A program made the position numbers and the translations under genes. Positions 24,813-34,632 of a DNA stretch of 64,000 bases are shown here, piece by piece. The stretch lies in NCBI RefSeq assembly GCF_900143675.1, contig NZ_FRFC01000004.1:220250-284249 (forward strand). Reading direction: 5' to 3'. Numbering within the stretch: position 1 is the stretch's first letter; each line of letters begins with the position of its first letter. The stretch comes from Candidatus Nitrosotalea sinensis. GTDB taxonomy: Archaea; Thermoproteota; Nitrososphaeria; Nitrososphaerales; Nitrosopumilaceae. The notes beneath the pieces were generated by a model that made no database searches, was not told where the DNA came from, and saw only the letters and a list, made by a program, of their open reading frames with translations.

Positions 24813-25322
24813 GTGCGGAAAAAAAAGACTCCAGGTAAGAGCAAGGCAGTACCAATAGCAATAGGCATTGGAATTACCATAGTAGTTCTTGTCATAGCAA
24901 TAAATTATTATCTTGATCAGACAAGTATCTCAGGCCAGAGATTTGGTGATCAACTATCTCAGATTCAGACAGACCTAAAAAATGAGACATTAAATTTTGA
25001 TGCATATCTTACCCAGTACAAGAGCGGCCAGATTTCAAAAGATCAGATGTTAAAAGTTACTGATGAACACATATCAGCAATGAAAAACATACTGCCTAGA
25101 TACGACCAATTAAAAGCACCCGAGTCTTTTGGGCCAGCATTACAGTTGTTCAAGTTGTCCACAGAGACACAGATTGATAGCGATAATGCATTACGAGAAT
25201 GGATAACTACAGGTGATAACGCTACCAGGGTTAAATCAGACCAGTTACTACAGCAGTCATTTCAATATGAAATGAACGCATTACAGTCATACGAGAATGC
25301 CAAATCAAAAGGTTCACAATAG
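24813..25322 (+). CDS. Membrane-anchored hypothetical protein
   Basis: 169 residues starting at GTG. A basic N-terminus (RKKKTPGKSK) and one membrane span (AVPIAIGIGITIVVLVIAIN) are followed by an extracytoplasmic, mostly helical domain rich in Gln, Asp and Ser. The topology is that of a signal anchor with the rest outside the cell. No family recognised. It ends in a short convergent overlap with the gene at 25314. Confidence 0.65.
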   Translation: MRKKKTPGKSKAVPIAIGIGITIVVLVIAINYYLDQTSISGQRFGDQLSQIQTDLKNETLNFDAYLTQYKSGQISKDQMLKVTDEHISAMKNILPRYDQLKAPESFGPALQLFKLSTETQIDSDNALREWITTGDNATRVKSDQLLQQSFQYEMNALQSYENAKSKGSQ

Positions 25323-25769
25323 TCCTCGCTCTTGTGCAAAATCCAGTACACCACTTAGCGTATCGAGTATTTTGGTTTTTTCAAGAGGAATATCTGTTGT
25401 AAATATTATTCCGAGCGTTATACTCAACATATCATGATCAGTATGAGACACCAGGATTTTATGATGGGCAATGTTTTTCTCAGTCAATAAATTCTTCCAG
25501 GCCAATATCCTTACATGTACTAGACGCAATTGTTGCTCTACATAATCAATAGTCATATCTTTGCCGTCTTCAAATATGCCAAATTTTACCATGGGCAACA
25601 TTAGATATCCGCTTTTTACTAGATCATGATTTTTTAGCATCTCTTGCCTTACTTGGTATGCCTTGTCTTCAGGTTGAATGTCACCATATTCAGGTGCAAA
25701 ATATCCTACCAGTGTCTTGTTATCATCATAGATTTTAAAATAATCTTCTTCAGGATTAATGGTCCACAT
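25314..25769 (-). CDS. Hypothetical protein linked to a zinc-ribbon gene
   Basis: 151 residues from MWTINPEEDYFKIYDDNKTL, chosen because its ATG follows the stop codon of the upstream small zinc-ribbon gene by 1 nt (TAAAATG). The protein is soluble with no recognised domain; LRLVHVRILAWKNLLTEKN and the His-rich HHKILVSHTDHD are notable. Function unknown, but likely co-translated with the zinc-ribbon protein. Confidence 0.6.
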   Translation of the reverse strand: MWTINPEEDYFKIYDDNKTLVGYFAPEYGDIQPEDKAYQVRQEMLKNHDLVKSGYLMLPMVKFGIFEDGKDMTIDYVEQQLRLVHVRILAWKNLLTEKNIAHHKILVSHTDHDMLSITLGIIFTTDIPLEKTKILDTLSGVLDFAQERGLL

Positions 25770-25770
25770 T

Positions 25771-25917
25771 TTATTTGGCTGCCATCTTCTCTGCAACTTG
25801 ATTTATTTTCAGAGTGCTAAGACACTTGCCACAAAAATATTCTTTTCCAGTATTAAATATGGTAGGATTTTTGCATTTTGGACATTCTTTATTGACTCTA
25901 TTTACTTCAATTGGCAT
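25771..25917 (-). CDS. Very small zinc-ribbon protein (48 residues)
   Basis: A 48-residue frame with ATG at 25917 and TAA at 25771: starts MPIEVNRVNKECPKCKN and contains CPKC (residues 12-15) and CGKC (residues 29-32), a complete zinc ribbon. It is immediately followed by the gene starting at 25769. The tight coupling and the full set of zinc ligands argue that it is real despite its size. Role unknown. Confidence 0.65.
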   Translation of the reverse strand: MPIEVNRVNKECPKCKNPTIFNTGKEYFCGKCLSTLKINQVAEKMAAK

Positions 25918-26050
25918 AGAAAAACTTGGGATCTATTTCTTCAAAAATACATGTTGTCAAATTTAATTTGCAATCACTCTAATTACTGAAGAGTCGTTCT
26001 TACTTGAAATCAAAGATTAACATTATAAACTATGTAAAGAAAAGTACGTC

Positions 26051-26332
26051 ATGATCCCACATACAACAAGACAGTTCATTGATAGTTTGATTGATTATTA
26101 CATAAGCGAGGCAGCATCATACAAACAACTTGCAAGGACATATTCTGAGGAAGTAGAAGACATAGATGCCAATGCATTTGGCATCATAGTAGGTTGTATT
26201 TACTCGGGTTTCTTGCAAGCATATCAGAATCAAAAACAAAAACCTCTGCTTGAAGACACTCAAGAATTCACACAGATGATAAAGACTAGAGCAGCACAGA
26301 TAAAACGCAGTATACTTGATGCCAAGATCTAG
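26051..26332 (+). CDS. Hypothetical helical protein
   Basis: 93 residues, predicted all helical, with no signal peptide, metal motif or recognised family. It begins at an ATG downstream of an AT-rich promoter-like region and stands alone between two small genes. Its codon use looks like that of neighbours. Confidence 0.55.
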   Translation: MIPHTTRQFIDSLIDYYISEAASYKQLARTYSEEVEDIDANAFGIIVGCIYSGFLQAYQNQKQKPLLEDTQEFTQMIKTRAAQIKRSILDAKI

Positions 26333-26448
26333 CAAATTTTAACATACGAGTTGTTTTTAGATTGAATTCCAATTCCATTACAGGCTGGGCATAGAAATCA
26401 TAAGTATTTGTGAAAGATTAAATGTAAACATTTCAACCAAGATATCAA

Positions 26449-26769
26449 ATGTCAGAAATAGTACATTATCAAATTCAACAACTAATTGATAACGGTCAGA
26501 CAGTACAACTAACACTTGTTGAAGATGTTCAAACAGAACCTGTATCTCAAAAACAATTAATGCTTGAGGCAATAAATAAAAAACTAGATCCTGAGCTTAG
26601 AGACCAAATTGCACCATTTATTGAAGCAATACTCCAAGCACAACCAACCATTGCAATCAAAAGTTATGCCCAAACATCAATCACAATTACAATGCCAAAG
26701 CGAAGATATGAAAGAATGGGAAGTCCAGCAGTAGGTCAGAGACTTGAAATCAACATGAGAAAAATCTAA
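26449..26769 (+). CDS. Hypothetical protein
   Basis: 106 residues. The first half has the repeated Gln-rich [20 protein letters not shown] pattern and the end is [20 protein letters not shown]. It is probably a lineage-specific soluble protein. It ends in a 4-bp convergent overlap with the YyaL-like gene. No function can be assigned. Confidence 0.6.
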   Translation: MSEIVHYQIQQLIDNGQTVQLTLVEDVQTEPVSQKQLMLEAINKKLDPELRDQIAPFIEAILQAQPTIAIKSYAQTSITITMPKRRYERMGSPAVGQRLEINMRKI

Positions 26770-28793
26770 ACTAGTTTCTCAATATCAGACAATGTTTCAA
26801 GTGGCAAAGAACAGGTAAAGTCCTTACACACGTAGACACGAGTTTTATCATTAACAAATTCTTTTCCTGTAAAAAATTGAAGGTTTGATAGCTGTTCAAG
26901 ATCATTTTTCTGATATATTATTACCATCATTGCTTCTGGAATGAATTTTTTTAAAAGATAGTCACTTATCTGAGAATCAACTGGATTAACAAGAGTTATC
27001 TCAATTGGTTTTTGCAGATACATGAATAAGGTATTTAGTAATTGTCCAAAACCAAACGGGTTTTCTGCAGCTGCAAGTGCTACAGATTCCATCAGTTGTA
27101 CTGATACATCCAGAAATTTTTTCTCATTTGTCATGTGATACAATCTAAGCATCATTCCCGCAGCAACAGAATTCCCAGAAGGCAAAGACAAGTCATACAA
27201 ACTCTTTGTTCTTATGATTAGTTTTTCATGATTGTCAGCAGTAAAAAAGAAATTCTTGTGTTCTGCATCCAAAAAATGATCAATTAGATAATTTGCATAA
27301 TATATTGCCAGATCAAGATACTTTTTGGACGGCTTGACCTCAAAATAATCAAGCAGTGCATTTACAAAATAGGCATAATCATCAAGATATGCCTGGAGTT
27401 TTGACACTCCATCTTTATGAGTATGTAATAACTCGCCATTTTTTGTAAGTCTAGTTTCTATGAAAGATATACAATTTGTTGCAGCGTTTAGAAAATCCAA
27501 CTTGCCAGTAACGCGATATCCTTTGACAAAAGCTGTAATCATCAAGGAATTCCAGCTTGTCATTATTTTATCATCCCTGCCAGGTCGGATTCTTTTGCTT
27601 CTTGCCGCATAGAGTTTTTCTTTTGATTGTTTGATTATCTGTTCAATTTCAGACTCTGGTTTACCAAAGTGAAATGCAATCGTGGACAGGTTTATGCTGT
27701 TATACAGAATTGTATTTCCCTCAAAATTACCTCCATCTGTTATATCATAATACAAACAGAATATTTCCGAGTCTTTTCCAAGTATTTCCTGAATTTCACG
27801 TTTTTTCCAAACATAGAACTTGCCCTCTTCGCCGTCAGAATCGGCATCCTCTGCAGAATAGAAACCTCCTTCAGCAGAAGTCATTTGATTGAGTACATAA
27901 TTCAGTGTGTCTTTTATCACCTCAAGATATCTTGGGTCCTTTGATATTTGGTATGCCTCTGCATATACAGGAGGCAATAATGCATTATCATATAGCATCT
28001 TTTCAAAATGTGGTACAAGCCATCTAGAATCAGTAGAATATCGATGAAATCCTCCGCCTAATTGATCATACATACCACCATTTGCCATCTTGGTTAGGGT
28101 TTTGAATACAAATTCCTGAAATTTTGTGATTCCGGATAATTTAGAGTATCGCAATAGAAATGAAAGATTTGATGCATTTGGAAATTTTGGGGCTTGCCCA
28201 AATCCACCGTTTGTCATGTCTGCGATAGATAAAAGATTCACCGCGGCTTCGTCAAGCAGAGATCTTTCCAGTTTTGAATGAGTTGAGACAGATTCTGTAT
28301 TTCGTAGTGTGTTTACAAGATTATCCGCAGCTTGTTCTACATCATTTGGTTTTTCCTTCCAGGCTTGAGCCAGTTGGAGAACCAGACTGCCAAACCCAGG
28401 CCTTCCATAATTATCAAGAGGTGGAAAATATGTCCCAACATAAAATGGTCGTTGGTCAGGGGTGAGAAAAACACTCAGTGGCCAGCCTCCACTACCCGTA
28501 GTCATCTGACAGACTTTTTGATAAATATCATCAATGTCAGGTCTTTCTTCTCTGTCAACCTTGATGTTGATAAAATTCTCATTCATTGTCTTGGCAATTT
28601 CTTCATTTTCGAAAGACTCGTGTGCCATAACGTGACACCAGTGACAAGCACTATATCCAATACTGAGAAATATTGGCTTGTTTTCACTTTTTGCCCTGGT
28701 TAATGCATCTTCTCCCCAAGCATACCATTGAACAGGGTTACCAGCATGCTGTAACAAATACGGACTTGATTCTTTTATCAAATTATTTGGCAA
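26766..28793 (-). CDS. Thioredoxin-domain protein of the YyaL/SSP411 (DUF255) family
   Basis: 675 residues. The N-terminal DUF255 thioredoxin-like domain begins [18 protein letters not shown] and has the CxxC in [13 protein letters not shown]; a [14 protein letters not shown] motif and a long (alpha/alpha)6-barrel region follow. The biochemical function of this widely spread family is not settled. The TTG at 28793 is chosen, since [10 protein letters not shown] directly follows in family members; the longer reading would overlap the divergent secreted-protein gene at 28880. Confidence 0.9.
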   Translation of the reverse strand: MPNNLIKESSPYLLQHAGNPVQWYAWGEDALTRAKSENKPIFLSIGYSACHWCHVMAHESFENEEIAKTMNENFINIKVDREERPDIDDIYQKVCQMTTGSGGWPLSVFLTPDQRPFYVGTYFPPLDNYGRPGFGSLVLQLAQAWKEKPNDVEQAADNLVNTLRNTESVSTHSKLERSLLDEAAVNLLSIADMTNGGFGQAPKFPNASNLSFLLRYSKLSGITKFQEFVFKTLTKMANGGMYDQLGGGFHRYSTDSRWLVPHFEKMLYDNALLPPVYAEAYQISKDPRYLEVIKDTLNYVLNQMTSAEGGFYSAEDADSDGEEGKFYVWKKREIQEILGKDSEIFCLYYDITDGGNFEGNTILYNSINLSTIAFHFGKPESEIEQIIKQSKEKLYAARSKRIRPGRDDKIMTSWNSLMITAFVKGYRVTGKLDFLNAATNCISFIETRLTKNGELLHTHKDGVSKLQAYLDDYAYFVNALLDYFEVKPSKKYLDLAIYYANYLIDHFLDAEHKNFFFTADNHEKLIIRTKSLYDLSLPSGNSVAAGMMLRLYHMTNEKKFLDVSVQLMESVALAAAENPFGFGQLLNTLFMYLQKPIEITLVNPVDSQISDYLLKKFIPEAMMVIIYQKNDLEQLSNLQFFTGKEFVNDKTRVYVCKDFTCSLPLETLSDIEKLV

Positions 28794-28879
28794 TACATGA
28801 TACAAGAAAATTACAGTATTTGTATTAATCTCTTTAACAGAAAGAATAATGTTACATTGAATAATGCCAAATTTGAGCG

Positions 28880-29758
28880 ATGAAGACAATAATCATACTT
28901 TTTGCAGTTTGTGCAATCTTTTTTGCATCAGAGGCAAATAATGCATTTTCACAACAAGCCAATACATGTCAAGAACATACTATTTGTGTGCATCCAGGTG
29001 ATACATTGACATATTCTATGACATTACGAGATGTAAATAGTACAGAAAATTACAATTTTAAGAACATGGTAGATAGTGACAACATCCAGGTATTACAGAA
29101 TCAAGATGAATCAAACGTAAAACAAAATGCCACTTTGATACTTGATTTGAAGACAGGTTTTATTCACACTCAGAATTCTACAGATCAAAGGCCATTTCTA
29201 CAAATTCTACCATCCCCCGTAGATTACAACAAATCAGATACATCCATCCTGCCAATAACAACAGAATTCAATGGGCACAAGAGGACTGCACTAGCAGTAT
29301 TTCATTCCAGCGAGAACACGACATCAAAAATAGAATATGATTTAGAAACAGGAATCTTGCTAGATGAGCACTTTTCATCAATTATTACAATAAGAGGAAA
29401 TCCACAAATTGTAAATGTTGCAGATAGACTGACAGATACTAACATTATAAACTCTGATTCACAATCCATAATGAATCAGAGTAGTACATCAATACCAAAA
29501 TGGGTAAAAACCACTGCAAAGTCATGGTCAACAGGAGACATACAAGATTCTGAATTTATCGGTGCCATACAATATCTGATATCAAAAGGAGTCATGCATG
29601 TTCCACATGGTGCACAGGGAACAAACTCTTCCCAGTCTATACCCACATGGATAAAACACAGTACTGGAATGTGGTCAAACGATCAAATTACAGACAATGA
29701 ATTTGTTCAAAGCATACAATGGCTAATTTCTAAAGGCATAATCCAGGTAGGAAATTAA
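28880..29758 (+). CDS. Secreted protein with two C-terminal Trp-rich repeats
   Basis: 292 residues. A signal peptide is clear ([20 protein letters not shown], cleavage near residue 22-25). The middle is beta-rich and Asn/Ser-rich. The C-terminus has two related 35-residue repeats, starting [17 protein letters not shown] and [17 protein letters not shown], each ending with a Q(Y/W)LISKG(V/I) element. Such repeats recur in thaumarchaeal exported proteins and may be wall- or surface-binding; this role is inference. Confidence 0.7.
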   Translation: MKTIIILFAVCAIFFASEANNAFSQQANTCQEHTICVHPGDTLTYSMTLRDVNSTENYNFKNMVDSDNIQVLQNQDESNVKQNATLILDLKTGFIHTQNSTDQRPFLQILPSPVDYNKSDTSILPITTEFNGHKRTALAVFHSSENTTSKIEYDLETGILLDEHFSSIITIRGNPQIVNVADRLTDTNIINSDSQSIMNQSSTSIPKWVKTTAKSWSTGDIQDSEFIGAIQYLISKGVMHVPHGAQGTNSSQSIPTWIKHSTGMWSNDQITDNEFVQSIQWLISKGIIQVGN

Positions 29759-29790
29759 GGTTTTAAATAAAACCAAAAATTTGTTCAAAT

Positions 29791-29943
29791 ATGAATTGTA
29801 AGAGGTGTCATCATACCATTGATGCTCACATGCCATCAGATGAAAGTAAATCAATTACAAAGTTTGGCAAGTGTCTGGTAAAGACTTGTACATGCACACA
29901 GTTTATCGAACCTATTGAAGAAATTGATGAAGAGTTAGTCTAG
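29791..29943 (+). CDS. Small Cys-rich protein (50 residues)
   Basis: A 50-residue frame starting MNCKRCHHTIDAH and ending EEIDEELV. Cysteines at 3, 6, 28, 33 and 35, with His 7 and 8, suggest one zinc site. A TATA box (TTTAAATAA, 29762-29770) is centred 25 nt upstream of the ATG, which supports a real leaderless gene. It ends directly before the convergent gene at 29945. Function unknown. Confidence 0.6.
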   Translation: MNCKRCHHTIDAHMPSDESKSITKFGKCLVKTCTCTQFIEPIEEIDEELV

Positions 29944-29944
29944 A

Positions 29945-30949
29945 TTACTTGGTAGTAGAATTTACTGCGAGTTTTTCAGAAAGAGAAATTGTTTTTGTAG
30001 TGTTTGACACTGTACCGTTAGAGATATGAGATACAATCACATTTGCTGCAATGGCTATTTTTGTACCATTTACTGGTAATGATGATTTTGTTTCATTTGT
30101 ACTAGTCTTGTTAAGAAGAGATACAGATGACTTGGTATTATTGGTAGATACCGCGACAGTTGCAGAAATTGAGACTTTGGTAGTGTTTTGCACTATGGTT
30201 ACCGGAGGCATTGTAGGAGTTGTAGCATTTGTAACAGGTGCTGGAGGTGCAGGTTTTGGAAGAATTAGTTTTTGAGGAAGTGACTTTATATTGTTGATGT
30301 TTTCGGAAACTAGCATTGGGTCATATTTTGGACCAAGTATCTGTTTGAGATTATCATCATATGATGAGGTAAATGTCACTATTTGAGTGAGTTTGTCAGC
30401 ATTTGCATCTGCATATTTTCCAGTGTCATTTACTGCCTCTCCAAGTGAGGCATCTAACTTTAATCCTGCAAGTCTTGCCCCAACTGGCATCACAGTGTTG
30501 AATGAAACTATATTGTAACCATCATTTGGAGTCATTGCATAGACTTCGGCAAGTGAAACAGAATCGGTGTTATTAGTAACAGATTGATCAAATATCAACA
30601 CTTGTGCTTTCTGATCAAGATACTGTGGTATGTATTGCAGCTTAAGAGCATTAGCAGCTTGTAGAGTACTTGCAGAGTCCAAAAATTTCAATTTGGCTCC
30701 GATTGGTTGAGTATAATCAAACAAGACTATAGTATAACCACTTTTTGGTGTCATTGAAACAATTTCTTGTTTTGCCATAATATCCCCTGAAAAATGATAA
30801 TTATCGCCAATGGCCCAGACCAACAGTCCAATAAGTACAAGAGACACAGATATTACAATCATAGAGTAACCGACTTTTCTATAATTATGAGGATTCTTGT
30901 CTTTTAGAACTGGCTTTGAGTCATCAGAAGGCTCCACAGGATTAGACAT
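29945..30949 (-). CDS. Membrane-anchored surface protein with Ser/Thr/Asn-rich tail
   Basis: 334 residues. A single membrane span lies at about residues 27-48 (VGYSMIVISVSLVLIGLLVWA), so residues 50 onward should be outside the cell. Two similar segments follow (EIVSMTPKSGYTIVLFDYTQPIGAKL and EVYAMTPNDGYNIVSFNTVMPVGARL). After a Pro-rich linker the C-terminal 90 residues are Asn/Thr/Ser-rich with many N-x-T/S sites, probably glycosylated. No family recognised. Confidence 0.65.
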   Translation of the reverse strand: MSNPVEPSDDSKPVLKDKNPHNYRKVGYSMIVISVSLVLIGLLVWAIGDNYHFSGDIMAKQEIVSMTPKSGYTIVLFDYTQPIGAKLKFLDSASTLQAANALKLQYIPQYLDQKAQVLIFDQSVTNNTDSVSLAEVYAMTPNDGYNIVSFNTVMPVGARLAGLKLDASLGEAVNDTGKYADANADKLTQIVTFTSSYDDNLKQILGPKYDPMLVSENINNIKSLPQKLILPKPAPPAPVTNATTPTMPPVTIVQNTTKVSISATVAVSTNNTKSSVSLLNKTSTNETKSSLPVNGTKIAIAANVIVSHISNGTVSNTTKTISLSEKLAVNSTTK

Positions 30950-31010
30950 TGGTTTGACAACAATTAGGGCTGAATTTAATCTTTTATTGAACCAATAAAT
31001 GATGGTCAGA

Positions 31011-31244
31011 CTATTGCCTGGATTGATCCATCTTGAACACTTGAATTGTTAATAGATCCAGTGCTTTTTTTAGATGCTCAAATTCTTCCACAAAGTGTTT
31101 TTGGTTTTCTGCAAGTATCTTGAGTATACCCATTAAGGATTGTTTTTCACGATCAGTTGATGCTGCCTCTAACGCACTAATTTTTGATATGAGAATATCC
31201 AATTCTTTTTTCATTTCAGGTCCGTGTGCTTTGGTCTTGTGCAT
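31011..31244 (-). CDS. Small coiled-coil protein
   Basis: 77 residues, helical with heptad-like spacing (LDILISKISALEAAST, then LKKALDLLTIQVFK). It has no signal peptide and no metal sites. It lies upstream of and on the same strand as the membrane-anchored protein gene at 29945-30949, and divergent from the RidA gene. Function unknown. Confidence 0.55.
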   Translation of the reverse strand: MHKTKAHGPEMKKELDILISKISALEAASTDREKQSLMGILKILAENQKHFVEEFEHLKKALDLLTIQVFKMDQSRQ

Positions 31245-31301
31245 TAGATTTCATCCACCTTATCACATATGAATATATAAAATAAAATCATTGAAAAACA
31301 C

Positions 31302-31757
31302 ATGATCGAACAAAAACTCAAATCATTAGGCATCATCCTCAGTACGCCTCCAAAACCTGCAGGGTCATACATTCCAGTAGTAAGGACAGGCAACCTAGTC
31401 TTTGTATCAGGTCAGATCCCAGTAAAAGATGGGCAGGTAGAGTACAAGGGTCAAGTACCTACAACCACATCAATAGAGGATGCTCAAAAAGCTGCCAAAT
31501 TGTGCATAATCAATGTACTATCTCAATTAAACTCAGAGCTTGGTACATTAGATAACATATCAAAGATTGTTAGGGTTTCAGGATTTGTAAATAGCTCACC
31601 AGAATTTTACGAACATCCAAAGATAATCAATGCAGCATCAGATCTTTTGGTAGAAATATTTGGAGAAAAAGGCAAGCATACAAGAATTGCAGTAGGTGTT
31701 GCAAGCCTTCCTCTTAATTCAGCAGTGGAGATTGACCTTGTTGCTGAGATTAGCTAA
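31302..31757 (+). CDS. RidA/YjgF family enamine/imine deaminase
   Basis: 151 residues, full length for the family. RidA proteins hydrolyse reactive 2-aminoacrylate and related imines. The typical GNLVFVSGQIPVKDGQV, a VRVSGFVNSSPEF segment and the C-terminal RIAVGVASLPLNSAVEIDLVAE are all present. It ends in an 8-bp convergent overlap with the DHH gene. Confidence 0.92.
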   Translation: MIEQKLKSLGIILSTPPKPAGSYIPVVRTGNLVFVSGQIPVKDGQVEYKGQVPTTTSIEDAQKAAKLCIINVLSQLNSELGTLDNISKIVRVSGFVNSSPEFYEHPKIINAASDLLVEIFGEKGKHTRIAVGVASLPLNSAVEIDLVAEIS

Positions 31758-32730
31758 GCTTTGAGTTGAATTTTTTTAAAAACAAAGAAATTTTTTCTTT
31801 TGGAATAACTGCACCGCAGGCTTTGTCATGCCCTCCTCCAGAGCCTCCCAAATCAGTTGCAAGTTGATTCACAATTCTACCCAAGTGTACCTTACATGAC
31901 TTGGCACCTCGAACAGATACAGCGTAAATTCCTTGTTCTTCACGAAGCTTGTACGATACACCAACTTCTTTCCCAGATAAACCAAGTACAAAATTTACGG
32001 CCATACTTGCGCCAGAATCTGTTACCTCCATGTATGACAAGTTTTTCATTTTTTTCATGTTTTCTTTAACTTTTTGAATAACACCTGAAATTTTTTCGGC
32101 TTGCAGTCTAGCATATTCAAATGTATTTGGCAATTCATGTGGATACTTTTGTTCACTCAGCTCATCAACGAGATAAAGTAGAAATTCATTATCTTTTTGA
32201 TGACTAGTAATATTAAATGTAAGAACAGTAGCTTCAAGAAGAACAAATTGTCGGTCAAATCTTTGCAACAGTTTTGAACCAACAGGCCTGTCCTCCATAT
32301 AATCAGTCACTGCAGAACATGCAGCAATGAATGAGCTATGATCAGTTAATTTTGATTTGAATGTGTCATACACTTGGACTGTTGTGCATTCATTGACTTG
32401 ATGTACGAGTTTGACCTTTAGCGCTTTGATCTTCTTTTTAATGGAATCTTCTATGTCGTGGTGATCAATATATGTTATGGAAACTTTCTTTTTTCTTAAA
32501 TCCTTCAAAACTTCAACAAACTGATCCTGATTTGTTTTGCTCAAGCCAAGATCACATATGAACAAGGTTTTTAGCTTCTCGTCTTCTTTTAGTTGCTCTA
32601 GTTCCTTCATCAATCCAGGATAATCTACAAGTCTAGTTTCTCCTCCAAATGCTTGCCTAATGAGAGATGCCGCACCTATTCCATCTGCATCTTCTTTATG
32701 AGAAATACAGATAGTTTTTGTTCTTGCCAA
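31750..32730 (-). CDS. DHH/DHHA1 phosphoesterase (RecJ/NrnA-like)
   Basis: 326 residues. The DHH domain has HKEDADGIG (metal aspartates 14 and 16), D60 in FICDLG and the DHH triad at 89-91 (YIDHHD). The DHHA1 domain ends with GGSGGGHDKACGA at about 295-307, used for substrate binding. These are the residues of active exonucleases or small-nucleotide phosphodiesterases. Which substrate (nanoRNA, cyclic dinucleotide or DNA) cannot be told. Confidence 0.88.
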   Translation of the reverse strand: MARTKTICISHKEDADGIGAASLIRQAFGGETRLVDYPGLMKELEQLKEDEKLKTLFICDLGLSKTNQDQFVEVLKDLRKKKVSITYIDHHDIEDSIKKKIKALKVKLVHQVNECTTVQVYDTFKSKLTDHSSFIAACSAVTDYMEDRPVGSKLLQRFDRQFVLLEATVLTFNITSHQKDNEFLLYLVDELSEQKYPHELPNTFEYARLQAEKISGVIQKVKENMKKMKNLSYMEVTDSGASMAVNFVLGLSGKEVGVSYKLREEQGIYAVSVRGAKSCKVHLGRIVNQLATDLGGSGGGHDKACGAVIPKEKISLFLKKFNSKLS

Positions 32731-32808
32731 CGAATTAACAAGGAAAAATTACCCTCATTTAAACTGCAATTCTGAGAATCAAGTAGCAAATCATGAAACT
32801 TTATTGAA

Positions 32809-33033
32809 TTAAATTCTTGATTTCTTGATACTCATGTAAGTCTTAAATTCAGAGACGAGAACTTGATGACCCTTGACATCTTGCAATACTACGCAGTACA
32901 TATCATAGAAAGAAATCCCTAGCAATCTAGACTCTCTGTCAAGATCAGAGATCTCTTGCAATATTCGAGGATCCTTTGTTTCTACCACGAAATTGTCTAC
33001 CATTCGAACAAATTCGTCATCCCATTGACTCAT
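32809..33033 (-). CDS. Hypothetical protein, paralogue of the gene at 34353
   Basis: 74 residues from MSQWDDEFVRMVDNFVV. It shares the pattern F..MVD..V, DP, a D.E pair and GI(S/T)FY(D/E)M with the protein at 34353-34559. Both genes flank citrate synthase and face away from it or toward it on the minus strand. No known domain; probably a small thaumarchaeal family. Confidence 0.6.
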   Translation of the reverse strand: MSQWDDEFVRMVDNFVVETKDPRILQEISDLDRESRLLGISFYDMYCVVLQDVKGHQVLVSEFKTYMSIKKSRI

Positions 33034-33124
33034 TTCTACCAATTCATTACAAATTTTGCTATAATTGCCAGAGTTATTAGATTAGACTAACTGCTTAATT
33101 TTTTATTTATCAAATTAGTAATAA

Positions 33125-33132
33125 TTTAATAC
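33125..33132 (+). promoter_or_regulatory. TATA box of the citrate synthase gene
   Basis: TTTAATAC centred about 25 nt upstream of the GTG start at 33154, consistent with a leaderless transcript. Confidence 0.5.
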
Positions 33133-33153
33133 GTATTTTTTCCAATATATCCC

Positions 33154-34326
33154 GTGCAGACAAAGAATATCGGTCTTAGGAACATAGAAGTGGCAGACAC
33201 TAAAATTTCATCAATTGACGGCATAAATGGCAAGTTAATTTACAGAGGATATGACGTCTTAGATCTAGTCAAAAAATCAACATTTGAAGAAACTTCGTGC
33301 CTTTTACTTAATGATGATCTACCAACACATGATGTTCTTTCTTCATTTTCAGACAAACTTGTGGCAACACGTGAGATTCCAGAAGGGTTGGAAGAGACAT
33401 TAAGAAATATGCCAAAGACTGCAAACCCCATGGATGTACTTCAATCAACAGTATCCATGATGGCAGTATACGACAAAGAAAAAACAGACGATAGAAATAC
33501 AAATTACAACAGAGCAATTAACCTAATTTCAAAGATTCCAATCATTGTGGCATGCTGGGATAGAATTAGAAATGGAAAGGAAATCATCCAACCATCAAAA
33601 AAACTAAATCATGCAGGGAATTTTTTGTACATGCTTACAGGAAAGGAACCCGATACAGAAGCAGCACGCATTTTTGATATTTGCCTAATATTACATGCAG
33701 AACACAGTTTTAACGCATCAACTTTTGCAGCAAGAGAAGTAGCATCAACGCGCGCAAATATGTATGCGGCAGTTAGTGCAGCTGTAGGTGCACTAAGTGG
33801 AGAACTTCACGGAGGTGCAAATTTCCAGGTAATGAAGATGCTTTTAGAGATAGGCTCAGAATCAAAAGTAGAACAATGGATAAAAGAGAAACTTGCAAAG
33901 AGCCAAAAAATAATGGGTATGGGTCATGCAGTATACAAGACATTTGATCCAAGAGCAGAGGTATTACGAGAACTGTCACGAAGATTAGCAGAGAAAACAG
34001 GTCAGCCTTGGTACGGCATTACAAAGAAAGTTGAAGAAATAACAGAAGGAGAAATGAAAAAGATCAAAAGCTCAGATATTTTTCCAAATGTGGATTTGTA
34101 CAGTGCATCAGTGTATTACATGCTTGGCATTCCAATGGATCTTAACACACCAATATTTGCAATATCAAGAGTATCTGGTTGGACTGCTCATATAATAGAA
34201 GAAAAATTTGCAGAGGCTGCTCCAAAGCCAATGCTGTACAGACCAAAAGCAGTCTATGTTGGCAAGTATTGTGGACCATCAGGGTGTGAATACATTTCAA
34301 TTGAAAAACGTCTTGCGCTGAGTTAA
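33154..34326 (+). CDS. gltA: Citrate synthase
   Basis: 390 residues starting at GTG. The catalytic set is complete: H219 in SGELHGGAN, H258 in GMGHAVYKT and D314 in FPNVDLYSASV. Citrate synthase condenses oxaloacetate and acetyl-CoA, here probably for the biosynthetic branch of the citric acid cycle. The short type I archaeal/bacterial form fits the length. It is flanked by two paralogous small genes. Confidence 0.95.
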   Translation: MQTKNIGLRNIEVADTKISSIDGINGKLIYRGYDVLDLVKKSTFEETSCLLLNDDLPTHDVLSSFSDKLVATREIPEGLEETLRNMPKTANPMDVLQSTVSMMAVYDKEKTDDRNTNYNRAINLISKIPIIVACWDRIRNGKEIIQPSKKLNHAGNFLYMLTGKEPDTEAARIFDICLILHAEHSFNASTFAAREVASTRANMYAAVSAAVGALSGELHGGANFQVMKMLLEIGSESKVEQWIKEKLAKSQKIMGMGHAVYKTFDPRAEVLRELSRRLAEKTGQPWYGITKKVEEITEGEMKKIKSSDIFPNVDLYSASVYYMLGIPMDLNTPIFAISRVSGWTAHIIEEKFAEAAPKPMLYRPKAVYVGKYCGPSGCEYISIEKRLALS

Positions 34327-34352
34327 AATTTTACAACCGGTTTTAGAAAAAA

Positions 34353-34559
34353 TTAATTTCTATTTGCCAACCAATCTTTTGCTTTTGAATCTATATCATG
34401 TCTATGTAAAACATGAAAGACCATTTCATAGAAAGTAATTCCACGCTTTTGTGCTTCACAATCAATCCATTTTAGACCTTCTGCAAGCTCTGGATCATAT
34501 TCTGAAAAATCTACTAGTTCGTCTACCATGTTTGTAAAAAAGGAATTTGCTTCTAGCAC
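34353..34559 (-). CDS. Hypothetical protein, paralogue of the gene at 32809
   Basis: 68 residues, starting at GTG (34557-34559) with an AATAAAAA TATA-like sequence about 24 nt upstream. FTNMVDELVDFSEYDPELAE and GITFYEMVFHVLH match the pattern of the protein at 32809-33033. No known domain. It is convergent with citrate synthase. Confidence 0.6.
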   Translation of the reverse strand: MLEANSFFTNMVDELVDFSEYDPELAEGLKWIDCEAQKRGITFYEMVFHVLHRHDIDSKAKDWLANRN

Positions 34560-34632
34560 GATAACAGGTTTTTATTTTTCTTATTCAGTAGTATACAGAA
34601 AATATATTGACATATTTGGTAAATATGTTGAC

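Noticed and set aside
26340..26410. Minus-strand CPACNGIG zinc-like peptide
   Set aside because: Only about 22 codons long with no usable start codon.
28794..28889. 32-residue N-terminal extension of the YyaL-like protein
   Set aside because: It overlaps the divergent secreted-protein gene and is not part of the family core; the TTG at 28793 fits better.
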